DNA of 64,000 nucleotides from Pachyseris speciosa (lineage: Eukaryota; Cnidaria; Anthozoa; Scleractinia; Pachyseridae). Positions 29,783-40,402 of the stretch are shown here, piece by piece; within the stretch, counting starts at the first letter, position 1; each line of letters starts with the position of its first letter. The notes under the pieces were generated by a model. It searched no databases and was not told where the DNA came from. It was given only the letters and a program-made list of their open reading frames with translations. The stretch lies in assembly GCA_016490735.1 (NCBI GenBank), contig JAEMWC010000116.1, positions 930,001 to 994,000 of the forward strand. Direction: 5' to 3'. A program made the position numbers and the translations under genes.

Positions 29783-29949
29783 CAATAACAATAACAATAT
29801 GGGCACAATGGTGTATCGCGATATAAACGTTCTTCCATTTCTTGCTCATTTTCTTGATCCAGATCATCCATATACATCTCAAAGGCTTCCTCAGCAGTTG
29901 CGGCGTGTGGATACCTATTCCAAATAATAATATCCCTGTGGATTTCTAG

Positions 29950-30189
29950 TCACCCCATTTGATTTCTTTTTTTAATATTCGGAAAATTTGTCATTTGTGC
30001 GAAGAGAGCTCCGTTCCATCCCATTTGACCTCTTTCCTTCATTTTTAATGTAATGAAATATTTCAAAATTTTGTTTTTCATTTCCTGTGGCAAATGTGCC
30101 AATAAGTACAAAACATCGACTTGAGCGGGCGGGCCGGCTTCGCTGTTGTAGTTGTTGAGGACCTCTTCCCCAATGCATACAGTAGCCAT
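29950..30189 (-). CDS. Terminal cassette gene 4 (right end), 79 aa
   Basis: MATVCIGEEVLNNYNSEAGP is the shared module, then VDVLYLLAHLPQEMKNKILK and FITLKMKERGQMGW. The LPQEM...ILKYF stretch is F-box-like and resembles LPIEITSNHLL in cassette gene 1, so genes 1 and 4 may be distant homologues. After the TGA an open stretch (RYPHAATAEEAFEMYMDDLD, about 29810-29945) may be its original continuation. TATACATAGCAATGG precedes the start. Confidence 0.55.
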   Translation of the reverse strand: MATVCIGEEVLNNYNSEAGPPAQVDVLYLLAHLPQEMKNKILKYFITLKMKERGQMGWNGALFAQMTNFPNIKKRNQMG

Positions 30190-30247
30190 TGCTATGTATA
30201 CCCTGTGCGCACTTTTCTTTAATAGGGGTGTCGTGTGGCACAGATAT
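30190..30247 (-). promoter_or_regulatory. Terminal-cassette promoter, right
   Basis: Minus strand: GTGCCACACGACACCCCTAT, AAAGAAAAGTGCGCACAGGG and TATACATAGCAATGG, collinear with 9527-9583. A further TATATA lies upstream near 30275. Confidence 0.5.
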
Positions 30248-30424
30248 GTCAGTCTGCTTAGTGCTCGGGTATATAAAGGAAGGGGGTGCTGACCTGCAAA
30301 GAGACACACTACGGGTGCTTGCTCTGCTTGCTGTGCGCTACCTTTTTTGTAGCATGGTGGGTGCTCGCTCCGCTCGCTGTACGCTACCTTTTTGTAGCGT
30401 GGTGGAGCGCTTACCTGTAAAAAT

Positions 30425-30572
30425 ACACACATATGGAAAGTGGCGGTTCTGGTCACTGTTCGCATGAGCAACAACCATCATCCCAATCACCGAGAAGCGG
30501 CGCGACGAGGCGATTGGGATGATGGTTGTTGCGAGTGCGAACTGTGCCAGAACCGCCACTTTCCATGTGTGT
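30425..30572. repeat. Right terminal palindrome (hairpin) of the main Polinton
   Basis: The outer stem 30425-30452 (ACACACATATGGAAAGTGGC and on) pairs with 30545-30572. The inner stem 30458-30488 pairs with 30512-30542 with about three mismatches. The loop read on the minus strand contains CGTCGCGCCGCTTCTCG. It faces the left hairpin at 9290 as a mirror image. No 6-bp target duplication is evident outside the two hairpins. Confidence 0.85.
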
Positions 30573-30923
30573 TAATTTGTTATCTTGTAAAACATGATAT
30601 TAAAGCATCCCTTTACCATCATGGTGGCTTAATTTCTTGTGCCCCTCCCGCTTTTCCTGTCATTTTTTCATAACCCTCTTTTGAAGGGCTCATAAAACTG
30701 TGATCCTTCGAATTCCCTGTCTTTCACCACCCCCCCCCCCCCCTTCCCCCCTACTAATTTCTGACAAGTCCCTTATTTCAATATTTCAATAAGTTTATGT
30801 CAAATTAAAATACCTGGTTCCTCTTTAGAAAGAGATGAAGGTGCAACTTTTCTTGAACCTAGTTTGTCAAAGAAAACAATTATTTTCCTTTGTTCAAGAT
30901 GGTCAATTTTCATATTTTCCATA
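30573..30923. other. Flank of the Polinton; poly-C run
   Basis: No gene seen. A run of about 18 C lies near 30730. Confidence 0.4.
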
Positions 30924-31192
30924 TTAACAAAAACAAATCTCCATAGATCAATTTATCATGCCAAATTTAGTACATATGCGAGGTTTCATAAGAATCCATC
31001 GAAAACTTGTTGGAATAGTACATCCCAAACCTCCCAATTTGTTACAACTGCCCCCTGGCAAATGTTTCTTTGTAAAAATAAGAAAGTTTGGGGTCTCATA
31101 TTCCACAAGTTTGTGGCGGATTATTATGAAATCTCACAAACTTACTAAATTTAGCATTATAGATTGATCTATGGAAGTTGCTTTTTGTTTAT
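30924..31192. mobile_element. Fold-back MITE
   Basis: The two halves are imperfect reverse complements over about 115 bp each. The left has AACAAAAACAAATCTCCATA near its start and the right has the inverse of AAACAAAAAGCAACTTCCAT. No coding capacity. Confidence 0.65.
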
Positions 31193-31283
31193 ATGACAAA
31201 ATTAATATGAAAAATTGTTATAACATAAAAGCTCTCCCCGGGGGGGGGGGGGGCTTATTTAATTTCAGGCCTTTCAGGGGGCT

Positions 31284-31684
31284 TATAGAGTACTAAAGTG
31301 ATGACGTCATAAAAACTAAATTTGTGAAATTATGGGATTTGTTCGGATATTCAGAAATAACATGATCAAAAAGACCTAGTTGTCAAAAATCACCATTTTC
31401 TAACAGTTTGAGAGCGAGATATTAGCACCGTTATGCTCTGCTGACTCCATACAAATCCTTCTAAATTTGACTCCGTTCCTAACGTTAGGAACCGAGTCAA
31501 ATTTAGAAGGATTTGTATGGAGTCAGCAGAGCATAACGGTGCTAATATCTCAGAGCCAATTTGCCTTTAAATGCTGATTTTTGGCAAGTTAGCATCTTTC
31601 ATCTTGCTCTTTCTGAAAATCTCAACAAATCCCATAATTTCAAAAATTATAATATTTGTGACGTCACACTTTAGTACTCTATTT
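31284..31684. mobile_element. Fold-back MITE with 136-bp palindromic core
   Basis: Ends TAGAGTACTAAAGTG and its inverse, each next to TGACGTCA-like sequence. The arms diverge outward. The core 31416-31551 is a near-perfect palindrome (one mismatch pair) centred on CCTAACGTTAGG. Confidence 0.8.
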
Positions 31685-31792
31685 GAGAGGGGGCTTGATG
31701 GAGAGGGGGGCTTCAGTATTTCAAATCTTCGAACACGCCGTTTTCATGTTCAATAGTTTATGTAAAAATCTCAAACAGTTGCAGTAAAAAAA

Positions 31793-32822
31793 CAACGACG
31801 TTTCGACCGATCAACGGTCATTTTCAAGTTGAAGGATAAAATTTGTTTAACGTGCGCTTATATACAGTCATGTAAAAATCAATTGTAAAAATGCTTATGA
31901 GGTACTGACTAAAACTCTAAAATATTTACATAGAAACAATACGAGAAAATCGCAGCAATAATGGTAAGAACGCTAAGGCAAAAGAGACGATATTAAAAGT
32001 GAATTAATTAGGTAAATACTTTTGCGCGGATCGAATCACTCTGTTTGTTCAGTTTTGGTTTAAGTTCACGAATAAAAAGCATTTCAAAAATCAAACAGTC
32101 TAGTCTACCCCGACACTTCTTTAAAATCTTGAAATTTCTTTCGATGGTCTCCGGATCCTTTCCAGGTTCGTCCTTTACGTGGTTGCCGATTGTTGATTGC
32201 TTATGTCAGGTGTTATGTTCCTCCACACGTTGATGTAGGTGTCAACTCGTGAAGCCGACATAGTCTGCATCACACAGACCACACTTATAATAATAAACAA
32301 CGTTTTGTTGATTAACAGTTAGAGGTTTGTGTTCTTTCGGTTTGAATTGTTCTTTGATCTTCTGACTTGTGTAAACGGGCTGGACAACGGCATCAATCTT
32401 TCGGCTGAGATCACCGAGTTGGTGTCTTACCGCATTTGCTGATTTTTGGTAATCGGATACTTGTTGTTTAGTACATACATCCTCGGTGACTTTCATTTCA
32501 ATAAAATGTCTGATGGTATTCTCTACGAGAGTTCCAGGATAATGCAGCCGAGCAAAAACCAGTATCAGTTGGTTTCACGTAGACCTTCGTGTCTAGTCGG
32601 GGAACATTTCTGATGATAATCATATTCCAAGAAAAGGAAGTTTGCTATTGTTTTCGAGTTTCATTGTGAAACTGAGTGAGGGATGGATTTCATTCAATGT
32701 TGACAAGAATTCAGAAGCAGATGAAACATTGGGCATTTTTCTGAGGGTGTCATCGACATAGCGCTTATAGAAAGCAGGCATCCTTCAACTTGAAAATGAC
32801 CGTTGATTGGTCGAAACATCGT
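31793..32822 (-). mobile_element. PLE fragment (reverse transcriptase end and GIY-YIG)
   Basis: Minus strand: RYVDDT (about 32755) begins the remaining reverse transcriptase, with FLSTLNEIHPSLSFTMKLEN. TVNQQNVVYYYKCGLCDADY and VGFTS follow as the GIY-YIG core near 32250, then KPKLNKQSDSI near 32040. Stops and shifts are present. The fragment lies between inverted copies of a motif ending GGTCGAAACGTCGTT (31793-31836 minus, 32783-32822 plus), matching PLE terminal organisation. Confidence 0.8.
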
Positions 32823-33361
32823 TCCTTTTTAACGTTAACTTCTATAGTAAAATCCGTTTCTAAAAATTTGTTGATTCGAGCCGCAGTAAAACTTTATTAC
32901 TTAATACAGAGCAGGAAAAAGTATTGTGTTTTAGTGTATATTTGTTTAAAAACAAACCAAATGGACCGCATAAAGTGTATTTTGTAACTGATAGGGAATA
33001 GGAGGGAATAATTAGCAAAATCTCGTGTCCCAAAGGGGGGACCGGGGGGAGGGACTTATCAGAGAGGGGGGCTTATTACAAAAACCGACTCCCAAATGTG
33101 GTGCTTATTAGAGAGGGGGGTTAAAAGAGCGGGGAGGGGGGCTTATTAGAGCTTTTACGATATTGCATGGCATCTGAAGTGGCCCGTTTGGGCAGCCCCA
33201 AATTGCCATTGCCATTGTTGTTGGGCGACCACAGATGTAAACCATGCTCATTGTTTTTAGAGCGAAACTATCCTCTACAGGCTAAAAATTGAAACTGATC
33301 ATGATGAAAAACAAAAAAAGACAAACGAGTTATCACTAACTGTTATAAAAATAGTCATCAC
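32823..33361. other. No gene recognised
   Basis: Contains the last piece of the G-rich repeat (33020-33150); otherwise nothing seen. Confidence 0.4.
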
Positions 33362-33444
33362 CTTTAACAGGGATACCACCAGCTTCAGTCTGCACAGGCA
33401 TTTGTCCCATCTCTTCCTCAGCTGCATGTTTCTGTTCAAGTAGT
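33362..33444 (-). CDS. Small host exon (proposed exon 2 of the Death-domain gene)
   Basis: 83 bp open on the minus strand (LLEQKHAAEEEMGQMPVQTE and AGGIPVK). The acceptor TTGTTTTAAG precedes 33444 and a GTGATG donor follows 33362. It enters in phase 2, matching the donor of exon 1 (39109), and leaves in phase 1, matching the Death exon (466). The Glu-rich helix would link the two domains. The call rests on splice signals and phase agreement rather than a known domain. Confidence 0.5.
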
Positions 33445-33497
33445 CTTAAAACAATACAAAACATTAACGTTTAACTTCTCCAACTCTCTCCCTTTTG

Positions 33498-33500
33498 TAT

Positions 33501-33558
<58 letters not shown>

Positions 33559-33600
33559 TATCGCATTTATATTCCGCATTTTCTATGCAATAATCAAATG
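33498..33600 (-). mobile_element. LINE 3' tail with (AAT)n
   Basis: About eighteen AAT units followed by ATATCGCATTTATATTCCGC and an AATGCGC-like end. This resembles the 3' end plus microsatellite tail of the LINE at 62392-63545. Only the tail remains. Confidence 0.55.
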
Positions 33601-33654
33601 CGCATTACCACACTGGCCAGGGGACTTTGCCAGACTGCTTATAACGCATTTTAC

Positions 33655-33985
33655 AATTGAAGGCCTCGGAGCATAACCATCCTATGTCGAATTTTGGGTT
33701 GTTTTTCGATTTTGCCTGGATTTGCCCGAATTGTTGCATGTAAACTGCAATTCGATTGAAAGAAGATGTAATGCAACTTGCAAACCACTCCCATGGAAGG
33801 TTGGTTTCTTGGTGTACGTAAGAAAAAATGCATTTCTGGATTCTGGATGAATCAGTCAAAAAAATACAATACAATGTGTTTCCATCGAATTGCAGTTCAC
33901 ATGCAGAAATTCAGACAAATCCAAGAAAAATCGAAAAAACGACTCAAAATTCGACATAGGATGGTTATGCTCCGAGGCCTTCAAT
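33655..33985. mobile_element. Fold-back MITE Fb1, copy 2
   Basis: Same ends and length as 5577-5908. It abuts the left border of the 2.4-kb repeat copy B. Confidence 0.85.
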
Positions 33986-33986
33986 A

Positions 33987-36423
33987 GTATGGTGGAGTAT
34001 GCTAATTAACAATGCCCATGGGTATTCTTTGCGTGAAAGACTAAGCGCCAAATGCTCGTAACCGATTTAAGAGAACACAGAACGTTTCTGTTCAGTTAGA
34101 CGTAATGCGCAATGTGTCGTTTTTGCTGAATCATAACACTCGACAAGCTCGCTTGGCACGAAAACAGTGCACAATATTCGTGATTGACTTAAAAAAAAAA
34201 CAGCACACAGTAGCCTTGGTTAATCTCAGGTCAGCGCGCAAAGATTTTGTCCGACCTGAAAACAGCACTCACTCCGAAGAGATTCAGGGTTATTGTTGGG
34301 TTTAGGTTGGACTTAACATTAGGGATAGAGCGTCGGCTAGGGCTAGGGATAGGGTTAGGGATAGGGTTAGGGACATGGTTAGGGTTAGTGTTGATGTTAA
34401 CGTCAACGCTAGCGTTAAAGCGCGGTTGTTTGAGTCCGAATCAGCTTGACTTATGGGTTCGTCCGAGTCGAAAACAGCGCCTAGTTGCCTTGGTTGACTC
34501 TAAGTTCTTTCGGAAAGGCTTTGGCCGATATAACACAGCGCTAAAGTCGGTTGTTTGTCTTAAATACAGCGTACATCTTAAATCCAGCCATGTCAACCTC
34601 GGTTGATTCTAAATCAGTGCGCAAAAAGCTTGCCGACGGCTGAAAAATCACAAAATATTAAAGACGGCTGTTTTGACTTGAAGAAACGTTTTGCCAAGAC
34701 AACTCCTATTGGTGACCTACACCAAAAATTTGAGTTAATCAGATGTTCTAGGGCAAAAATTAAGAGTCCTAAGAGTACGCTGTTTTCCGTCATGTTTCGT
34801 TTACTCAGAACGTTGTGTTGCGTAGTAAATTAAAACTTGCGCGTGGTTTCGTCAGTTGAAACGTTTTTGATGGATTCATTTTCATCGTCAAGTGGAAAAC
34901 AATGGAACGAAAATCTTATAAAAATTAACGTAAATGACGACAGTGAAAGAATTTGACAGAAATACTTAACTCTTTTGTGAAATTAACTTGGCTCCAAAAC
35001 GTAAAAAAATTTGCATGAAATTCAATCGCTTTATCACGCGTGATGGATTGTCTCATCACAATGACTGTAGTCGCGCACAAATGTTTATCTCGCGTGAGAA
35101 TACTTTTTGCTGTAGTTTATTAGCCTCCATAGAAGCAAAAAACCGAGGCGATCAACGCAAAAGTGATTTATGTGTTAAAATTCGGCAGCGTGTTTACCAA
35201 ATATTCATTCTCACTTGTTCATCAGTCACGGATATGTCACGAACCAACAAGCGCGGATGTTACGACAATTCACCGGTTTCGCAGAGGTTGTTGGTTCGAA
35301 TCCCGTACAAGCGTTTTTTTTTTCCGTTTTGTTTTGTTTTGTTTTTGTTTGTTTGTTTGTTTGTTTGTTTGTTTTTTGTTTCACTACTGCTTAAGTTGTG
35401 TTCATAACTGCGGCGATCGTTCACGTTATAATCCGTTGTTTACGTACATCTGATTCACACAGACGAATCGCGAGGAGTACCGCTTAATATTGCTTTGAAT
35501 GTTTGCCGTGCGCGCCAATGCAACTTTTCCATGGATTGTGTTCAAGATACTCATCGAAAACGGGCAGACTTCACTTCGAGCCGAATGAATTTTCGGTAGC
35601 GTTTCCGAAGTTCGACCAACTATTTCACGGCTAACAGTAAAAGCAAGCTGGGATTTCATGTCACGAGTGGTTTCAAAAAATGCGCTCTTCAAAATTAATG
35701 AACAATGGAAACCTCGGTGCAGCAGCTAGGCGGTTTTCAAAGTTATTTTATAAGGTAGAGTTTTTACTGAAAACAAGTAATAATCTGCCCCAACCCACCG
35801 CCCCCCCGCGAGAGGTTTTGACTTCAGACAGCGCCCTGTTTGACCGCAATGAATTCTGGGATCATTGTCTGCTCCAAGTGCGAAGAACAAGAACTCTTCA
35901 AACATACACTTTTCGCCTATAAGTCCAAAAACCACTCTCGCTTTCCCAGCTTTTAGCACCGCAACCTTTGAGAAATGGAACAAGACTAGCAACGACGCGC
36001 CGCTTTTGAGGCGAGAGTTGTTTTCAGACTTTTTCCGCCTGGCTTCTACTCTGTACCCCAAAACGCTAATATCTCATCGTGATTTGGTAAGCACAGAGAA
36101 AACGCTAACTGGATTCTTTCAGAAGCGTTAAGAACTTGCGGATCTCCAGACTTTTCATGACGTCTTTCGATCACCAGGCGGGAAGGCAAACCGATAATGC
36201 AGTTAATACGTAGCGATCCGCAGCTCCAGCACTCACGTAAGTTTCGTATCCGATGAGCTTAATCGATGTTTTAACCGCCAAATTTATAGTCTACGTCACA
36301 CTATCAAACAATGCTTTCTACCCGTCAATCATTTCACGTCCAGTTTTAGTTGTACTCCTCACAAATGTTCACATAATTCACGTATGAATATTAATACGGT
36401 ACGCATACAAATGAGCTTCACTT
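33987..36423 (+). repeat. 2.4-kb dispersed repeat, copy B
   Basis: Parallel copy of 3177-5576. Differences include a longer telomere-like tract (34315-34390) and a longer GTTT microsatellite near 35340. Between two Fb1 MITEs it looks like a composite unit. B-box-like GGTTCGAATCC at about 35294 within a weak tRNA-like context. Confidence 0.85.
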
Positions 36424-36755
36424 CAATTGAAGGCCTCGGAGCATAACCATCCTATGTCGAATTTTGGGTTGTTTTTCGATTTTGCCTGGATTTGCCCGAA
36501 TTGTTGCATGTAAACTGCAATTCGATTGAAAGAAGATGTAATGCAACTTGCAAACCACTCCCATGGAAGGTTGGTTTCTTGGTGTACGTAAGAAAAAATG
36601 CATTTCTGGATTCTGGATGAATCAGTCAAAAAAATACCATACAATGTGTTTCCATCGAATTGCAGTTCACATGCAGAAATTCAGACAAATCCAAGCAAAA
36701 TCGAAAAACGACTCAAAATTCGACATAGGATGGTTATGCTCCGAGGCCTTCAATT
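36424..36755. mobile_element. Fold-back MITE Fb1, copy 3
   Basis: Same ends as the other two copies, at the right border of the 2.4-kb repeat. Confidence 0.85.
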
Positions 36756-36861
36756 TTTGAAGTTGAGTTATGAGTGCCCCTGTACTGTCAATATCAAATT
36801 AAGACAGACACTAGGGGTGGTCACTGCCAGAGTTTTGTTACGTCCCTAGTGGTTCTCCAGC

Positions 36862-36905
36862 ACGGTAGTCCGGATCTCGACGACTGAGCTAGCCGGTCGG
36901 CATTA
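36862..36905 (-). mobile_element. tRNA-like SINE head fragment
   Basis: Minus strand GGCTAGCTCAGTCGTCGAGA followed by CCGGACTACCGTGC resembles the A-box half of the SINE at 2428-2878. No B-box; a fragment only. Confidence 0.45.
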
Positions 36906-37540
36906 ACCTTACTCTCTACTCAGTGGTCCTTATTTGCATGTCTGTGAACTTTACATGTTTTGCAAGACAGCTGGAGAGCACGCAAGATTTTCTCTCATCA
37001 AAATCAACTTCAGTCGGTTTGTGACAAATGATGCATGATACGAAGTATGGTATGATCATACAGTTAACAGTAAAATTTATCAATCAAAGTTTGTAGGAAC
37101 CAACAGTTTTGTATCATGTGGGCCTCTACTCACCCACGAAAATGTTCCTTTCTAAAAAGTTACTTCCAAATTTTGGACTGCTTAGAGAACCATTGGAAAT
37201 ATTCCTTTTCACCCGAACCATTTTAGTCATACAACACACATCTCAAAAGAATTCAATGCAACATACACAAAGACCTTAATTTTGGAAAAAAGGGCAATAC
37301 ATCATGATTCGTCAGCATAATACTTCTAAGGAAATCACCGGTAGTAGTTTCCTCTGAATTCAGTAATTTTATTGACAAAATTTTTTCACCTTTGTCTGAT
37401 AAAGATCAAATCGCAGCTGACCAGTCACATTTGAAAACTCAGTCCATACAATGTAGAGAAATTGGCCGAATAAAGAAGTATTACTGCATCTAGCTTCTTC
37501 CATGAAAAGATAATTTCAATGTTTTAGCACTGAAGTTAGG
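36906..37540. other. No gene recognised
   Basis: AT-rich intronic sequence; nothing identified. Confidence 0.4.
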
Positions 37541-38978
37541 AGTGTAGCTAAATGTCGAGGGTAGAGGGTCGTGGGTAAAAGTCGAGGGTGGTGGTGAGGG
37601 TCGCAGGTGAAGGTCGAGGGTGGGGGGGTGAGAGTAGAAAATGGGAAAAATCAAATTATGTATAAAGAACATAAATTTGGCAATATTCTTTCAATATTCT
37701 TTCTTTTACCCAAAACTGGTAGAGGGTTTAGCCGAAAATTTCTCCCCGTCCATTAAAAAGTTGTCATAAGAGTACCAGTCGCAAAAGAAACAACTGTAAC
37801 TGAACTTGGTCCATTTTCTTGTTCGTAGCAGGATATATAATAGCTGCCGTCAACGACCGGGCAGGCGACCGAAGGAAAGAGAGTATTTGTAAATTAGTGG
37901 AGCTCCAAATGAGCAACATTACGGTTAGATGTTTTATTTTGGTATTTATTTCAGTTTTGACGTTAATCTCAAATGGTAAAACAATTTACCTGACAAAGGT
38001 TAGAAAGTCACATAAAACTAATACCTTATCTACATGTAGGGTTACAAACTCATAATAGAAGAAAATTAAGCATCAAACAAAACAAAAAGGCGTTTTTGGT
38101 GCCCTTCAACAATTTAATCAACCTTCGAACTGAATATGCTGCTGGACTTTATAAAAAAAGAAGCAACAACAACAAGTAATTACAATATATAAATTAATAA
38201 TTGGAACAAAAAACCGTAAGCGTACACTTCGCCGATTAGAAACACCCTAAATTAAAGAGTAGAGAATAAATTAAATTAAAAAAAGAAACAGAACGAAATG
38301 ATGCACTTTAACACAAATAACAAAATGGAGTCCTGGAATGTTCTATTTTTCAGAAGGTGCTGTCGACGTGGGAAAATTTCGAGAAATCCATCTAAGTAGA
38401 GGTCCTCTCAAATTTAGAGGGGCTAGGTAATGTTGTGAGTCTGCGCTCTGAGTCCATTTTATCTTTAACCACGCATCACGAAAATTCCACCAATCGCTGA
38501 AAATAACTGTGTCAAAATAAAGTTATAAGTAAATCTATTTGAAAATTACTAAAAGATCAGATCAGATCTCTGGTTCCACAATGTCGGATTGAAAACTTTT
38601 TTAGGTGTTCTTACCTAGTAGAAATTGTGCAATAGGCCTTCACTGTAATGGTGTTTATTCATGTTGTGTTTCACCAACAGCTCACATACATGATTATTTG
38701 TGTATATTCGCGTTATGATACATGTAGATCAGTATCATATTATGCCTATAGTAAACCTCCCAAGCAAATGCGTAGCAGGCACCCATTCGAAGTAATACTT
38801 TCTCATTTTTATCTATAGAGGTATGTATACAGGGGGCTTAATGAACAATTTATTTTTGTTTTTATTCTTTAGACACTATTTAATTTTTTCCATTTTCTAC
38901 CCTCAAACCCACCCTCGACCCTCACCCTCACCCTGGACTTTTACCTGCGACCCTCGACCCTAGACATTTAGCTACACT
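37541..38978. mobile_element. Inverted-end element with GAGGGTC minisatellite termini
   Basis: AGTGTAGCTAAATGTC at 37541 and its inverse ending at 38978 are each followed inward by runs of (C)GAGGGT-type heptamers and their inverse. The interior is AT-rich without a transposase. It sits in intron 1 of the proposed Death-domain gene. Confidence 0.6.
37909..37975 (+). CDS. Possible first exon with signal peptide
   Basis: MSNITVRCFILVFISVLTLI ends at a GGTAAAA donor after 37975, with a GATATATAA box about 80 bp upstream. It lies inside an inverted-end element and opposite the proposed host gene. Downstream exons were not found; chance is quite possible. Confidence 0.2.
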
Positions 38979-39108
38979 CGGAAGTAAACAACTGTACAAC
39001 AACATGCAGCAACACATGCCCACATGCTGTTCAAACACACCCAATCATGATGTTGGACCCAACAATGCATTTAATAAAGAGAAGTGCAATAATGAAACAC
39101 AAAATTAC

Positions 39109-39548
39109 CTCAACTGATCCAGATCCTCGTATACATCTTGTTCATTTGTAATTGTTACTTCCAGTTCTCCTTTGAATTCCAATTTTCTTTGAAATTCTTC
39201 TTCAAGTCGTTGCTTTACCTTGTTCGTTTCAAAAGCGTCCATGAATGCGAGGAAACTCTCTTTTGTAGTACAAAGAATGTCCACGAGGATCGAGGAAAAT
39301 TTAGTGTCCTTGACTTCTACACCTGCTTCTTCCAAAGCAGCTTTCACCGCTGCCTTAACTAAATCCGGGTTTGTTTGAATCAAATATACCAAACCACCAA
39401 CGACAGCCGCAGCACCACATAGTATCCCTCCTACTATTGCTCCTACAGTTGAGAGCTTGTCGGCAATCTTAAGGGACAACTGGAAACCCCAACCTCCTGG
39501 AATTTTTACTGATGACTTAAAGTCAACGGCCGGCCGCTTTGGTGGCAT
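39109..39548 (-). CDS. Host exon: membrane segment plus TRADD-N-like domain (proposed exon 1)
   Basis: The ATG at 39548 opens MPPKRPAVDFKSSVKIPGGW. A Gly/Ala-rich membrane helix follows (TVGAIVGGILCGAAAVVGGL, about residues 36-58), then a helical and strand region with LVDILCTTKESFLAFMDAFE, KVKQRLEEEFQRK and ELEVTITNEQDVYEDL. This last pattern resembles the TRADD N-terminal-like domain found in cnidarian immune proteins. The exon ends at GAG/GTAATT (donor 39108) in phase 2. With exons at 33362 and 179 it would give a membrane-tethered Death-domain adaptor or receptor. The domain call is from memory of the family pattern. Confidence 0.65.
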
Positions 39549-40402
39549 GTCAAAATACTTGTCTTTATCCTGTTTTGCTTTTGTAACTGATTTCAGAAGG
39601 TTGTCTCCTTATGGTGACCACATATACCTATAATTTTGATATGTTTCAAAAGTGTGGCATTTCGTTGGAGTCACATACGTGTCGTATTCACTAAACAATC
39701 GTGCAAAAGTATAAAGTGTGAATTGTATGTTTAGTGGGTGTGAACATATGAAAATCATATATTTGAACTGCGAATTAAATAATGAAGATGTAGATTGTAT
39801 TCCTGTAGTCTCTATCAAAACAGCAAGACAAAATTTGGTTCGTGTGTTGACCGGCAAAACAAACAAGACAAGTGATACATACATACACGCATACCTTAGG
39901 TTTGAGTTATGGTACCATCATTTAGACTTGAAATCATTGAAGTAGTCCTTTCAATTAATGGAAAATACAGGCGGTAATGTCGTCTTCAACCCAAGGACGT
40001 GACTGTCTAGTACTTCTTTGCTAACAAGAGAGAAATAAATAGACTCAAAACCCAATTAAATCTCATAGGATCGACCCACCAAGAAAAGGAAAGTGGACTT
40101 CATTTATCTGCTTCCCATCCAGTACATCATAGTTTGGAATCCGAAAGATACTAAATTCAGGACTATATAAAGCATTTTTTTGCGATTGCTTACTCAAATC
40201 AACCGTTACAAATCACAGTAAATATATGAGATCAAATAGCATGACATGACGTCACGTGCGCGGGCGTTACTGATTGCGTTCGACGTTAGGAGAACACATC
40301 CTAATCTTGGGTGCCCTGTGATACTAAACGGTGAGATTTTTCGTTGTTCATTTATCATTTCTGTGCCATCTTGAATTACGTCATAAACGAGTTATAACTG
40401 TA
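39549..40402. other. Upstream region of the Death-domain gene
   Basis: Should hold the 5' UTR and promoter; no clear TATA box. A CRE-like TGACGTCAC occurs near 40248. Short frames here have no domain. Confidence 0.35.

Larger units (their letters stand above)
31220..33150. repeat. G-rich repeat (GGGGGGCTTATTAGAG type), split by insertions
   Basis: Pieces at 31230-31283, 31685-31720 and 33020-33150 share AGAGAGGGGGGCTTATTAGA-like phrases. A MITE and a PLE lie between them. The inverse form appears at 40610-40690 and 40880-40930. Confidence 0.5.

Noticed and set aside
37490..37672. Pro/Thr-rich 60-aa frame
   Set aside because: Translation of the GAGGGTC minisatellite terminus.
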